Shown: one piece after another, positions 1-8,723 of the stretch
Layout: every line of letters starts with the position of its first letter
Numbering within the stretch: position 1 is the first letter of the stretch
Source: a bacterium
GTDB lineage: Bacteria > UBP14 > UBA6098
Reading direction: 5' to 3'
Length of the DNA: 34,844 nt
Assembly (NCBI GenBank): GCA_023145965.1
Contig: JAGLDC010000001.1
Coordinates: 1-34,844, forward strand
Program-made: the position numbers and the translations under genes
The notes under the pieces: model-generated
Told to the model about the DNA's origin: nothing
The model's database searches: none
Seen by the model: only the letters and a program-made list of their open reading frames with translations

Positions 1-1
1 G

Positions 2-853
2 GAATACCGGGCTACACTTTTCGATAGTAAAGTGAAGTCCGGGAAGAGCATTTCCATCGACGCTTCCAAGGAAGTCGCTATCGGAAAGGGACTCGCAAAA
101 AAGCTCCGTGCGCAGATCGGCGATGAATTCATTATTCTATCGCAGGCCGCCGACGGCTCGTTCGCCAACGACCTATACGATATTATCGGCATCGTCGAAA
201 GCGGCGACGAGATGGGCGATAGGATAAACGCATATATGCACATTGCGGACGCGCAGGAGCTGTTCGTCCTCGAGGGAAAGGCTCACGAGATCGTCATCAT
301 GGTCGAGGATATCAAGCGGGTCGATAGGATCGTCGGGGATATCGAGTCGAAGCTCGCAAAACCGTCGCTCGAGGTTTTGCCGTGGAGAAAAGTCAACGAG
401 GCCTTTTATAATGCGATGCAGGCCGACCGTCAGGGCAACGACGTCGTCTATATTACAATAATGATAATCGTCGCTATCGGCGTTTTGAATACCGTCTTGA
501 TGTCCGTCCTCGAACGCACGCGCGAATTCGGGGTTCTCAAGGCCATCGGAACGAGGCCGGGACAGGTTTTTCGCCTGATAATAACCGAGGTTTTCTTCAT
601 GTCGATAATTGGCGTATCCATAGGCCAAATTCTCGGGTTGACTGCGAACTACATCCTCTCGATTCGCGGAATCAAACTGAACTTCCAGATCGATGTGGCG
701 GGGATCCCGTTCGACACGATGCGCGGAGAGATTAACCTGAAAAGCATCCTCGTGCCGACATTTATTGTCCTATTTTCGTCGATAATCGTTAGCTTTTTCC
801 CGGCGATCAAGGCGGCGAGAACCGTGCCGGCAAAGGCTATGCGATTCCATTAA
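2..853 (+). CDS. FtsX/MacB-like ABC transporter permease, type A1 (5'-truncated)
   Basis: Inner-membrane permease subunit of a MacB/LolCE-type ABC exporter, cut by the left edge of the window. The frame is open from base 2, and the residues read there (EYRATLFDSKVKSG) align with the internal part of the paralogue at 2132-3346, so the first in-frame GTG (base 32) is not the true start. What is visible is the end of the large periplasmic domain and the C-terminal FtsX domain with three membrane segments, including the family-typical TVLMSVLERTREFGVLKAIG cytoplasmic coupling region. The protein ends in AKAMRFH, like its paralogue. It lies 23 bp upstream of permease B1 in the same operon. FtsX-family permeases of this kind do not open a channel for substrate; they transmit ATPase motion to the periplasm. 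The substrate cannot be told from sequence. Confidence 0.9.
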   Translation, partial: EYRATLFDSKVKSGKSISIDASKEVAIGKGLAKKLRAQIGDEFIILSQAADGSFANDLYDIIGIVESGDEMGDRINAYMHIADAQELFVLEGKAHEIVIMVEDIKRVDRIVGDIESKLAKPSLEVLPWRKVNEAFYNAMQADRQGNDVVYITIMIIVAIGVLNTVLMSVLERTREFGVLKAIGTRPGQVFRLIITEVFFMSIIGVSIGQILGLTANYILSIRGIKLNFQIDVAGIPFDTMRGEINLKSILVPTFIVLFSSIIVSFFPAIKAARTVPAKAMRFH

Positions 854-876
854 AAAGGACCGATCGGGAGAAAGCT

Positions 877-2100
877 ATGATATATATAAAGCTCGCATGG
901 AGAAATCTTTTCAGGAACAAACGCCGGACTTTCATCGCTGGAACGGCGATAGGCCTCGGTTTGGCGGCACTTATTTTCACCGATGCGATGATTATCGGGA
1001 TGCTCGACAATTATATCCATAACGCGACCTCGTCTTTCATGGGCGAAGCGCAAATTCTGAACGAAAATTTTCGCGAGATTCAAGAGGTCGAGTTCACTAT
1101 AAACGAATTCGAGCGGGTTATAGACGGGCTCAAAAACGACCCGTCCGTCGATAAATTCGCACCCAGGATAAGCGCATTCGGAACGATTTCGTCGGCCTCG
1201 TCGATGTCCGGCATCGGTCTCTTCGGCGTCGATCCTGAAAACGAAAAATATCTCTCGATCATCGACGAGGCCGTGTTCGAGGGCGAGTATTTCGAAGGCG
1301 ATAATCCCCGCGATATATTGATCGGAAAAAAACTCGCGGAAATATTGAGTGTCGGTCTCGGAGACAGGGTCATAATAACGAACTCTCGCGCCGGTTCTGA
1401 GCATATAGTCCAGGATTTGTTCAGGGTCTCGGGGATATTCGAATTAGGCGAAAGGGCGATGGACGGCGGCGCCGCTTTTATCAGGCTCGACAAGGCTCGG
1501 GAGATTTTCGGACTCGGCCGGACAGCCCACATTATCGCTATCAAATTCACCGATCCCAAATTCAGTCAGAATAAGGATTTGCCTTTCTGGTCTAAATTCT
1601 CGACCGACGGTAACGAGGCGATATCCTGGAAAGAGATATTTCCACAATTGGTCAGCGTTTTCCAGATGAGCGACCTTTCGCGCGGGATAATGAGCTTCAT
1701 CTTAATGGGCGTAGTGGTTTTCGTGATCCTGAACACCCTGTTTATGTCTCTCTATGAGCGTATGTTCGAGTTCGGAGTCATAAAAGCCCTCGGAACGCGG
1801 CCTTTCGCGATTTTAAGGCTGATGATCTTCGAGGCGGCGGCGCTTTCGATTATCAGCATAGTTATCGGGGCGATAATCGGTATTCTTCTTACTAAAACCG
1901 TCGCCGCAATTGGGATAGATTACAGCGGCATGGAGATGATGGGCTTGACGATTCGCGACAAAATAAGGCCGGTATTAACTTTACAACAATTTATAATTTA
2001 TCCCATAGGTGTTTTTCTTTTCACGATTATAGTGGGGATATTCCCGGCGGTGAGCGCCGCGCGAATGAACCCGGCAAATGCTATGAGAAAAAGCGTATGA
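877..2100 (+). CDS. FtsX/MacB-like ABC transporter permease, type B1
   Basis: Full-length permease of 407 residues. It has an N-terminal membrane helix after the basic stretch WRNLFRNKRRT, a periplasmic MacB-like domain (about residues 45-265), then three C-terminal helices carrying the FtsX signature NTLFMSLYERMFEFGVIKAL. It is clearly paralogous to the permease at 3366-4589: same length, same opening (IYIKLAWRNLFRNKRRT against LYVKLAWRNLFRNKRRT) and the shared phrase GDNPRDILIG. It pairs in the gene order with the type A permease upstream, suggesting an A-B heterodimer like LolC/LolE. A GGGAGA ribosome-binding site precedes the ATG. The ABC exporter assignment is firm; the substrate is unknown. 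Confidence 0.92.
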   Translation: MIYIKLAWRNLFRNKRRTFIAGTAIGLGLAALIFTDAMIIGMLDNYIHNATSSFMGEAQILNENFREIQEVEFTINEFERVIDGLKNDPSVDKFAPRISAFGTISSASSMSGIGLFGVDPENEKYLSIIDEAVFEGEYFEGDNPRDILIGKKLAEILSVGLGDRVIITNSRAGSEHIVQDLFRVSGIFELGERAMDGGAAFIRLDKAREIFGLGRTAHIIAIKFTDPKFSQNKDLPFWSKFSTDGNEAISWKEIFPQLVSVFQMSDLSRGIMSFILMGVVVFVILNTLFMSLYERMFEFGVIKALGTRPFAILRLMIFEAAALSIISIVIGAIIGILLTKTVAAIGIDYSGMEMMGLTIRDKIRPVLTLQQFIIYPIGVFLFTIIVGIFPAVSAARMNPANAMRKSV

Positions 2101-2131
2101 CCTATTTTCCGAATAGGAGGATCGAGCTAAG

Positions 2132-3346
2132 ATGATCTTTAAATTAGCGTTCAGAAATATTATTCGCCAGAAACGCCGAAGCATACTCACGATAGCGACT
2201 ATCGTGGGGGGATTCGCCTTCGGCTCGATGGCTATCGGTATGCGAATGGGCAGTTTCAATATGATAATCGATATGTTCACAAGAGCATATTTAGGCCATA
2301 TTCAGCTTCATGCCGACGGCTATCTCGATCAGCCGACGCTTTATAAAGTGATCGAGGATTACGAGGGGATCGGGGGGGAGCTGGCATCGCTCGATTTCGT
2401 CGAGGCTTGGGCACCGAGGTTGTACGCGGCGGGACTCGTATCGGTCGATGATAAAAGCGACGCCGCGAGTATCATCGGGGTCGATCCGGAGCTGGAAGAA
2501 TCGGCGACGACGTTCTCGGCAAAGATCGAAACCGGAAATAATTTTTCGGATGACCAATCGAATGAGGTGATTCTCGGAAAAGGCCTAATGGAGGCTCTCG
2601 GTGCCGGGATCGGAGACGAGCTTGTGCTCGTCGTTCAGGCAGCCGACGGCTCGATGGGCAACGATCTATATCGAATAATCGGTTCCATCGATGTCGGCAA
2701 TGAAGGCACGAACCGCATGGCCGTATATATGCGCCTCGATGATGCGCAAGAGCTTATGGTGATGCCCGATCGTGCGCATGAGATCGTAGTTATTATCGAT
2801 AATATCAAGAAGCTTGGGAAATATTCGGGGGCAATAAAGAGCAAGCTCGCCGGAAAAGGGATAGAGGTATCTACATGGGACGAAATTAATGTCAATTTAG
2901 CTGAGATGATCGAGTCTAAAGAGCAGGCGCAAGCTGTGATGCAGTTTGTGATAATGCTCATTGTGGCCGTCGGGGTTCTCAATACCGTGCTGATGTCGGT
3001 ATTGGAGCGCACCCGCGAATTCGGGATTTTGAAGGCACTCGGCACAAGGCCTATAAGTATATTCCGTTTGATAATAACAGAATCTACAATGATGAGTCTT
3101 CTCGGTATAATCGGCGGGGCCATTGTCGGAAGTGCGGTCAATTTCGCTCTTTCGAGGGGCGGGATCGTATATCCCGAACCTTATGAGATTGGCGGTATTC
3201 TCGTCGATACGATGAAATCCGAGGTCAACCTTCGGACGATATTCGAACCGGCGATAGCCGTATTTTTTACGGCGCTTATTGTCAGCATTTTCCCGGCATT
3301 ACGCGCCGCAAAGACGGAGCCTGCAAAATCCATGAGATTTCATTGA
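2132..3346 (+). CDS. FtsX/MacB-like ABC transporter permease, type A2
   Basis: Permease of 404 residues with the MacB layout: basic N-terminus (RNIIRQKRRS), first membrane helix at about residues 20-42, periplasmic domain at about 45-270, then three membrane helices with NTVLMSVLERTREFGILKAL. Its second half matches the truncated permease at the left edge closely (AADGS-NDLY-IIG, DAQEL, the FtsX segment, and the MRFH terminus), so the two are duplicates. A strong AGGAGG ribosome-binding site precedes the ATG. It sits 31 bp after B1 and 19 bp before B2. It probably forms a heterodimer with B2 energised by the single ATPase at 4614. Confidence 0.92.
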   Translation: MIFKLAFRNIIRQKRRSILTIATIVGGFAFGSMAIGMRMGSFNMIIDMFTRAYLGHIQLHADGYLDQPTLYKVIEDYEGIGGELASLDFVEAWAPRLYAAGLVSVDDKSDAASIIGVDPELEESATTFSAKIETGNNFSDDQSNEVILGKGLMEALGAGIGDELVLVVQAADGSMGNDLYRIIGSIDVGNEGTNRMAVYMRLDDAQELMVMPDRAHEIVVIIDNIKKLGKYSGAIKSKLAGKGIEVSTWDEINVNLAEMIESKEQAQAVMQFVIMLIVAVGVLNTVLMSVLERTREFGILKALGTRPISIFRLIITESTMMSLLGIIGGAIVGSAVNFALSRGGIVYPEPYEIGGILVDTMKSEVNLRTIFEPAIAVFFTALIVSIFPALRAAKTEPAKSMRFH

Positions 3347-3365
3347 TAATGAAGAAGGAGAAAAA

Positions 3366-4589
3366 ATGTTATACGTAAAACTTGCATGGCGGAATCTCTT
3401 CAGGAATAAAAGGCGGACTATAATCGCCAGTTTTGCCATAGCTTTAGGACTCGCGGCGCTGATATTCATGGATGCCCTCTTCATCGGCGAGGAAAAAAGC
3501 TTCATAGAAGCCGCGACTTCGACCTTCCTCGGCGAGGCGCAGATTACCCATGTGGATTTTCGCAAAAAACAAACCTCCAATTTAACTATATCTAATTTTT
3601 CGGAGACTATCGAAAAGCTCGCGAACGATACTCTCGTCGCGGCTTTCACTCCGCGAACGCAATCATTCGGAACCGTGACCTCCGCCGCAGATGTCCGGGG
3701 TATATCGATCCACGGGATTGCTCCGCAGTCCGAACGCGACCTCTCGATTATCGACGAGGTTATAGTCGACGGCCAATTCTTCGATGGCGATAATCCGCGA
3801 GATATACTAATAGGCGTTAAACTCGCCGAGATCGTCGATGTCGAACTTGGCGACAAGTTAATATTATCCGTGGCTCAAACAAAGACCGGCGACATATCGC
3901 AACAGCTCTTCCGTGTTTCGGGCATTTTCGATTTCGGTGACCGCTCGATGAATTCCGGCGCGGTGTTTATCGGGCTACCGCAAGCCCGTGAGATGCTCGG
4001 GATCGGCGAGACCGCCCATACGATAACCATTAAATTCGTCGATCCGAATATCAGCCGGGACAGCACCGCCGCCTTCTGGTCGAATTACTCGGTCGATTCA
4101 AACGAAGCGATTAGCTGGACGACTATAATGCCGATGATCGCCTCGATGTCGGATATGTTGATCGTCGCTAAAATTTTCATGGCGCTGATCTTGATGGGGA
4201 TCGTGGTTTTCGTGATACTCAATACGCTTTTCATGGCTCTTTACGAGCGCATGTTCGAGCTGGGCGTCCTTCGCGCAGTGGGAACGAGACCGATGGGCAT
4301 CGTAAAATTATTGATATTGGAGGCCGCATCGCTTTCGATTGTCGGAATTGCGATGGGGGTCGTTCTCGGGTTCGGTGTCACCGCACTTATCGCGCACATC
4401 GGTATCGATTTCACCGGAATCGAATTCAGCGGAATCGCGATGCGCGAGAATATTTATCCGGTGCTAAAAGTTTCACAGTTCATTATTTATCCCATCGGGG
4501 TTTTTATATTCACAATTATCGTTGGAATCTATCCCGCAATACACGCCGCTCGAATGAGTCCGGCGAAAGCGATGAAACGAAGTTTTTAA
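3366..4589 (+). CDS. FtsX/MacB-like ABC transporter permease, type B2
   Basis: Permease of 407 residues, paralogous along its whole length to the B1 permease at 877-2100. The N-terminal helix follows WRNLFRNKRRT, the periplasmic domain contains GDNPRDILIG, and the C-terminal FtsX domain contains NTLFMALYERMFELGVLRAV. It ends in AKAMKRSF, matching the NAMRKSV end of B1. The start has an AAGGAG ribosome-binding site just upstream. The ATPase gene begins 24 bp downstream. The A-B-A-B order implies duplication of a two-gene unit. Its substrate and whether it pairs with A1 or A2 are not determinable here. Confidence 0.92.
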   Translation: MLYVKLAWRNLFRNKRRTIIASFAIALGLAALIFMDALFIGEEKSFIEAATSTFLGEAQITHVDFRKKQTSNLTISNFSETIEKLANDTLVAAFTPRTQSFGTVTSAADVRGISIHGIAPQSERDLSIIDEVIVDGQFFDGDNPRDILIGVKLAEIVDVELGDKLILSVAQTKTGDISQQLFRVSGIFDFGDRSMNSGAVFIGLPQAREMLGIGETAHTITIKFVDPNISRDSTAAFWSNYSVDSNEAISWTTIMPMIASMSDMLIVAKIFMALILMGIVVFVILNTLFMALYERMFELGVLRAVGTRPMGIVKLLILEAASLSIVGIAMGVVLGFGVTALIAHIGIDFTGIEFSGIAMRENIYPVLKVSQFIIYPIGVFIFTIIVGIYPAIHAARMSPAKAMKRSF

Positions 4590-4613
4590 CGACGAAAATT
4601 TAAGGAGATCAAA

Positions 4614-5306
4614 ATGAGCGAAAATATCATCCTAACGGAAAATGTTAAAAAAACATACGACGGAAAAGGCGTTCCGGTCGAGGCGGTTCGCGGGGTCGAT
4701 TTAAAAATCGAAAATGGCGAATTCAGCGCGTTGGTCGGGCCGTCCGGCTCCGGGAAGACCACGTTTTTAAACCTGATATCGGGACTCGACACGCCGACCG
4801 ACGGCAAGGTTTGGCTTAATGGCAGGCTTATGTCCGAGATGAGTGGTAAAGAACTGTCCGACTTTCGGCGCGACCATATCGGCTTTATATTTCAGGCGTA
4901 TAACCTGATTCCGGTGTTGACGGTCGAAGAGAATATCGAATACATTATGTTGCTCCAGGGAATCCCGAAGGACGAGCGCCATCGGCGAGTTCTGGAAATT
5001 CTCGAAGAGGTCGGACTCGAGGGATTCGAGGGCAGGGTTCCGCCGAAGCTCTCCGGCGGCCAGCAACAGCGCGTAGCCGTGGCTCGCGCGATGGTCGCGC
5101 GGCCGTCGATAATCCTCGCCGACGAACCGACCGCAAACCTCGACTCGGCTACAAGCGGCGCTCTTCTCGACACGATGCACAAGCTCAATAAAAAAACCGG
5201 GATGACCTTCCTATTCTCGACGCACGACCAAATCGTCATCGACCGTGCGGAACGCGTGATCACGCTCACTGACGGTAAAATATCGAACGACGAAGTGCGG
5301 ATTTGA
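4614..5306 (+). CDS. ABC transporter ATP-binding protein (LolD/MacB type)
   Basis: Cytoplasmic ATPase of 230 residues that would power the upstream permeases. All the motifs of an active nucleotide-binding domain are present: Walker A GPSGSGKTT (residues 42-50), Q-loop in FIFQAYNL (about 92-99), signature LSGGQQQRVAVARA (about 146), Walker B IILADEPT (about 166-173), D-loop NLDS and the switch histidine in FSTHD. The length and the SGLDTPTDG region are typical of the LolD/MacB/FtsE group that works with FtsX-like permeases. It is preceded by an AAGGAG ribosome-binding site and is the only ATPase gene for four permease genes in the visible operon. An orthology call to lolD is not justified without a tree. 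Confidence 0.95.
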   Translation: MSENIILTENVKKTYDGKGVPVEAVRGVDLKIENGEFSALVGPSGSGKTTFLNLISGLDTPTDGKVWLNGRLMSEMSGKELSDFRRDHIGFIFQAYNLIPVLTVEENIEYIMLLQGIPKDERHRRVLEILEEVGLEGFEGRVPPKLSGGQQQRVAVARAMVARPSIILADEPTANLDSATSGALLDTMHKLNKKTGMTFLFSTHDQIVIDRAERVITLTDGKISNDEVRI

Positions 5307-5338
5307 TAAATTATTATAGCTTGAAAAGGGGTGATCGA

Positions 5339-6571
5339 ATGAAGAGCATCGTTTTAATCTCGATTTTATTGACCGTCGTTTTCACTGCTTCCGCCGGAGA
5401 CTTCGGTGTTGGCGGATATTTTAAGAATTTCAATACCGTCGTCTATCCCCCGAAAGTCGAAGGAATATCTCTTCCCGAAATAACCGGCGCATCGAGCTAT
5501 AGAATCAACCTGAAGGCTACTTATTCACCCGCCGATTTCCTTACGATGAAGGTCTCTTACGATCTTATGCCCCGATTCACCGGCGAAATGATGAATCTCC
5601 TCGAAGGCGAAACCGACGAAGAATCCCAAAGCATCGCGAGTTACCGCGTGGGCGACATCACGCGGGTTATTTCGCCAGGCGATTACGACGGCACCGGCTT
5701 CGCGCTCATGCAGAACCTCGATCGCGCCCTGATCGCGGTCTATTTGCCATTCGCGGATATCGAACTCGGCAGGCAACCGATAGCATGGGGCAGCGCGCGC
5801 ATGGTAAATCCCACCGATGTTATCTCGCCGTTTTCGTTCGACGATCTCGATATCGAGGAGCGCCCCGGAGTCGATGCCGCGCGGATTCGAATCCCCCTCG
5901 GCATGATGTCCGAGATCGACGCAGGCTATCTCCCCGGATATAAATTCAATGACTTGCACATAACCGATGCCATCTTCGCGCGCACAAAATTGTATTTCCT
6001 CGAAACGGACATATCCGCGACGGTAATATCATTTTGGGACAACACGCTCTACGGTATCGATTTAGCTCGCGCTATCGGCGGTGCGGGAACATGGATCGAG
6101 GCGGCGCATGTCGAACCACGCGCGGTAGGTTGGCACACTGAGTTCTTTCGCCTCACCGCAGGCGCGGATTATATTCTGGGCGACGGAACATACCTTTTCG
6201 GCGAATACCACTACAATGGCGCGGGCACCGATGATCCCGATAATTACTTAACGAACACCGATAATATTGCCTATAAAGAATGCGGCGTCTATCTCATGGG
6301 AAAGCACTACGCCATGGCCGGCGGCGCGCATCCATTGACGCCGCTTTTAGGCGCTTCGCTGAACTGCATGTGGAATCTGAACGACTATTCCGCGATTTTC
6401 ACGCCGAACCTCGAATACAATTTCGCGCAGGACGTCTATATCTCGCTCGGCGCGAACCTCGGTTTCGGCAAAGAAGAGATCGAGTCGAGCGGCGGCCTAT
6501 CGTTTACCGGCAAATCCGAATTCGGGATATATCCCGACATGTGGTTCATGTCGTTTCGGGTGTATTTCTGA
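5339..6571 (+). CDS. secreted protein, probable outer-membrane beta-barrel of the ABC exporter operon
   Basis: Protein of 410 residues from an ATG preceded by AAAGGGG at a good distance. An upstream in-frame TTG at 5303 overlapping the ATPase stop is less likely, because the internal ATG gives a clean signal peptide (MKSIVLISILLTVVFTASAG). The mature part has alternating hydrophobic strands, frequent aromatic residues and Gly-rich turns, and it ends in SFRVYF. A terminal Phe is characteristic of BAM-assembled outer-membrane proteins. The segment IELGRQPIAWGSARMVNPTD resembles porin-like proteins of the DUF1302 kind, but I did not confirm a family. As last gene of the operon, it could be the outer-membrane partner or acceptor for cargo moved by the exporter. 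That role is inference. Confidence 0.8.
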   Translation: MKSIVLISILLTVVFTASAGDFGVGGYFKNFNTVVYPPKVEGISLPEITGASSYRINLKATYSPADFLTMKVSYDLMPRFTGEMMNLLEGETDEESQSIASYRVGDITRVISPGDYDGTGFALMQNLDRALIAVYLPFADIELGRQPIAWGSARMVNPTDVISPFSFDDLDIEERPGVDAARIRIPLGMMSEIDAGYLPGYKFNDLHITDAIFARTKLYFLETDISATVISFWDNTLYGIDLARAIGGAGTWIEAAHVEPRAVGWHTEFFRLTAGADYILGDGTYLFGEYHYNGAGTDDPDNYLTNTDNIAYKECGVYLMGKHYAMAGGAHPLTPLLGASLNCMWNLNDYSAIFTPNLEYNFAQDVYISLGANLGFGKEEIESSGGLSFTGKSEFGIYPDMWFMSFRVYF

Positions 6572-6666
6572 TTCAATCTCTAATCTAATAGCATATACCA
6601 TTTAAGCTGTCGGATTGCTTTTTTATAGAAGCTTCATTTTTTTATACAAATTGATATCGACAGTAT

Positions 6667-7269
6667 CTATTTGCCCTTTTTCCCAAATGGAAAAAAGCGA
6701 CGCGCGACTGAAACTTCACTACTCGGCCTGAAAGGCGGAATGGCATCACTGGCTTTACGGACATCCTCCACAGAATAGAAGGCGTGCGGATGAAAATCCT
6801 GTATTACATCGATCACTTCATTTAGATCGGCTCGCCTGAGAACTGTCCAAATTATATTGACCGGACCCGCACTACTGTCTGCCGGCACAGAAGTTGCCAT
6901 GAAACCATGCTCCCTTAAAGAAGCTATAAGCTCACTTGCGTCCTTTTTAGTTATTGTTCTTACAAGTTGTATCCCCATGGCTAGCCTCTCCTCTATCAAA
7001 ATCCCAATATAATTCCCTATTGCGAAACCCGCTCCATAAGCAATATAATAAAGAGGATTGGTTAGATTTTGCAATACCTGCCCAATAGCTAAAAGCCATA
7101 TCATAACTTCAAAAAAACCGAGTAAAGCCGAAATAAACTTGCGACTTCGGGAAACCATAATAATCCTTATAGTCCCAATTGAAACATCGAAAACCCTAGC
7201 AGAAAATATAAGCGCAGGGAGTATCGCCCATTTGAAAGCCCAGCTTTCAAAAAATAACTCAGAAAACAC
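6667..7269 (-). CDS. DUF5698/DUF2179 (UPF0316-like) membrane protein
   Basis: Protein of 200 residues starting at a GTG, with GAGGT upstream on the minus strand. The N-terminal half holds about three membrane helices in the arrangement of the UPF0316/DUF5698 family (ARVFDVSIGTIRIIMVSR, then FFEVMIWLLAIGQVLQNL, then YGAGFAIGNYIGILIEERLA). The C-terminal half is a soluble DUF2179-like domain (about residues 105-175, VRTITKKDASELIASLREHG through FYSVEDVRK), which in related proteins may bind a small ligand. Biochemical function is unknown for the family. It lies convergent to the exporter operon and about 280 bp from the next gene, with no evident operon partner. Confidence 0.88.
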   Translation of the reverse strand: MFSELFFESWAFKWAILPALIFSARVFDVSIGTIRIIMVSRSRKFISALLGFFEVMIWLLAIGQVLQNLTNPLYYIAYGAGFAIGNYIGILIEERLAMGIQLVRTITKKDASELIASLREHGFMATSVPADSSAGPVNIIWTVLRRADLNEVIDVIQDFHPHAFYSVEDVRKASDAIPPFRPSSEVSVARRFFPFGKKGK

Positions 7270-7552
7270 GATTACCTCATTTGTCTCAGTTCGAATTCAG
7301 AACGGCGATAATAGCAAAGAAAAATCCCTTTTCAATATAATAATAATCTTTTTTTACCGAATGGGGATGGGGGCGCTGGCGCGAGTGAGGAAGAAGGGTT
7401 TGGTGGGGATTTTTGCACAGGAAATGAGAATGCTATCTTAAGATTATTAACGGAAAAGCAAAAATCGTGACAGCGCCGGATGGGCGTGGCGGCTGAAGTC
7501 ATATGGAAATTAACAAAAGCGTTTTTCTAAATTAATCTATTGTATTAAGTTG
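7270..7552. other. 283-bp intergenic region with a short GC-rich patch
   Basis: No convincing gene is present between the DUF2179 gene and the LptF/G permease gene, both on the minus strand. The region contains a G-rich patch at about 7363-7412 inside otherwise AT-rich DNA. It also has small inverted matches, such as GATTTTTGC at about 7410-7418 with GCAAAAATC at about 7458-7466. The plus-strand reading frame here overlaps the start of the DUF2179 gene and has no family resemblance. The promoter of the DUF2179 gene should lie here, but I see no clear consensus. Confidence 0.4.
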
Positions 7553-8629
7553 CTATTCACGCAAAGAAAAAAGAAGATATATGCCAGCTATACCGAAGAT
7601 TATATTTCCAAGTGTTGCGGCAAGAATAGGAGGCAATGTTCCATTATACCCTAACACCTGGCCTGTTCTAATAACACCAAAATATAGAAAACCTATAGCT
7701 ACAGATTGCGCGAAGCCAACCATCAGGCCCGAGCGCCTAAATCTAAGGGAAAGAGGCACTCCAAAAAGAAGAATTATGAAATTAATAAATGGATATGTTA
7801 TCTTCATAAGAAGGTCTGTTCGCTCTTTAAGGGGATCACCACCCGCGCGTTGAACCCTTAAAATAAATCTCCTAAGTTCGAAGAAACCCATTTCGTCTGG
7901 ATTGACCCGACGCTCAGCAAGCTCGATGGGACTTTCGCGAAAACGTAGTTTTTTCTCTGAAAAACTACTATATAGATGTGTATTGTTGTCCGAGAAGCCA
8001 TAGATATGCCCGTCATATAATATCCATTGACCATGTTCATAACGGGCTTCGCGCGCTCTCGTCATCTTGTCAATTTTATCGTGAGAATCAAAACTCACTA
8101 TAAGAATATCCATCGCACGGGATCTTTTTGGGTCTAAAGAACCGATGGAATACACATTCCCGTCGTCTCCTTGATAAAGAAGATCCCTAACTCTCGTGGT
8201 CCGCGTGCGTTTTTTATCTATCTTTTCTGTTTTTATCTCTTCTCTTATTGCATTAGTTTTCGGAACGACGAACTCGCTGAAAAAGATAATAAAAAAAGCC
8301 CAGATAAGCCCAAATAATACTATGGGAGCACCCACTCTGAGCGAACTTATTCCACCAGATCGAGTTGCTACTATTTCTCGATGACGCGAAAAATTCCCGG
8401 AGGTAAAATTCCCAGCTAGAAGAAGCGCGATGGGGCTAACAAGCACTATTATATATGGAGTATACGACAGATAATATAAAATAACATCAATTAGTTCAGC
8501 TTCCTTATCGATGAACTTATCTACATTCTCGACTATATCGACAACATAATAAAGGATAAGAAAAGCGAGTATGGCCCATCCAATAAAAGCCAAAAAATTC
8601 CGGAGAATGTATTTATCTAAAAGCTTCAA
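7553..8629 (-). CDS. LptF/LptG-family permease (YjgP/YjgQ)
   Basis: Protein of 358 residues with the LptF/LptG fold. The N-terminal membrane helices begin MKLLDKYILRNFL and include the typical ALLLAGNFTSGNFSRHREI segment with the coupling helix that meets the LptB ATPase. A periplasmic jelly-roll-like domain follows at about residues 125-260, then three C-terminal helices. LptFG with LptB extracts lipopolysaccharide from the inner membrane and feeds the periplasmic bridge to the outer membrane. The start is TTG, chosen because a strong AGGAGG motif lies just upstream. It is transcribed divergently from the pilus-like cluster. The partner lptB and second permease are not in the window. LptF and LptG cannot be told apart confidently. 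Confidence 0.92.
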   Translation of the reverse strand: MKLLDKYILRNFLAFIGWAILAFLILYYVVDIVENVDKFIDKEAELIDVILYYLSYTPYIIVLVSPIALLLAGNFTSGNFSRHREIVATRSGGISSLRVGAPIVLFGLIWAFFIIFFSEFVVPKTNAIREEIKTEKIDKKRTRTTRVRDLLYQGDDGNVYSIGSLDPKRSRAMDILIVSFDSHDKIDKMTRAREARYEHGQWILYDGHIYGFSDNNTHLYSSFSEKKLRFRESPIELAERRVNPDEMGFFELRRFILRVQRAGGDPLKERTDLLMKITYPFINFIILLFGVPLSLRFRRSGLMVGFAQSVAIGFLYFGVIRTGQVLGYNGTLPPILAATLGNIIFGIAGIYLLFSLRE

Positions 8630-8695
8630 AACTCCTCCTATTAAACTCTAATATATTCAAAATATAAAAAATTAATAGTTTATAAAGGATTATTG

Positions 8696-8723
8696 TTGAT
8701 TAGATTGTATTTAGCGATATATT
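8696..8723 (+). promoter_or_regulatory. possible sigma70-type promoter for the ComEA/pilus-like cluster
   Basis: TTGATT (8696-8701) and TATATT (8718-8723) are separated by 16 bp, about 26 bp upstream of the start codon at 8750. They lie in the 120-bp gap shared with the divergent LptF/G gene. The elements are close to but not identical with consensus, and the surrounding AT-rich DNA raises the chance of coincidence. Confidence 0.4.

Noticed and set aside
850-1404. Long minus-strand open frame opposite permease B1
   Set aside because: Fully antisense to a clear FtsX-like permease; its composition is the expected shadow of GC-rich coding DNA and it has no family features.
3299-3856. Long minus-strand open frame opposite permease B2
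   Set aside because: Antisense to a well-supported permease, Ser-rich translation without recognisable domains.
6625-6660. Possible terminator around GAAGCTTC followed by T residues after the barrel gene
   Set aside because: The palindrome has no loop and cannot fold as a stable hairpin; the T-run alone is not enough, although termination of the operon near here is expected.
7058-7441. Plus-strand open frame crossing the DUF2179 gene start and the gap
   Set aside because: More than half is antisense to the DUF2179 gene; no ribosome-binding site or family resemblance in the rest.
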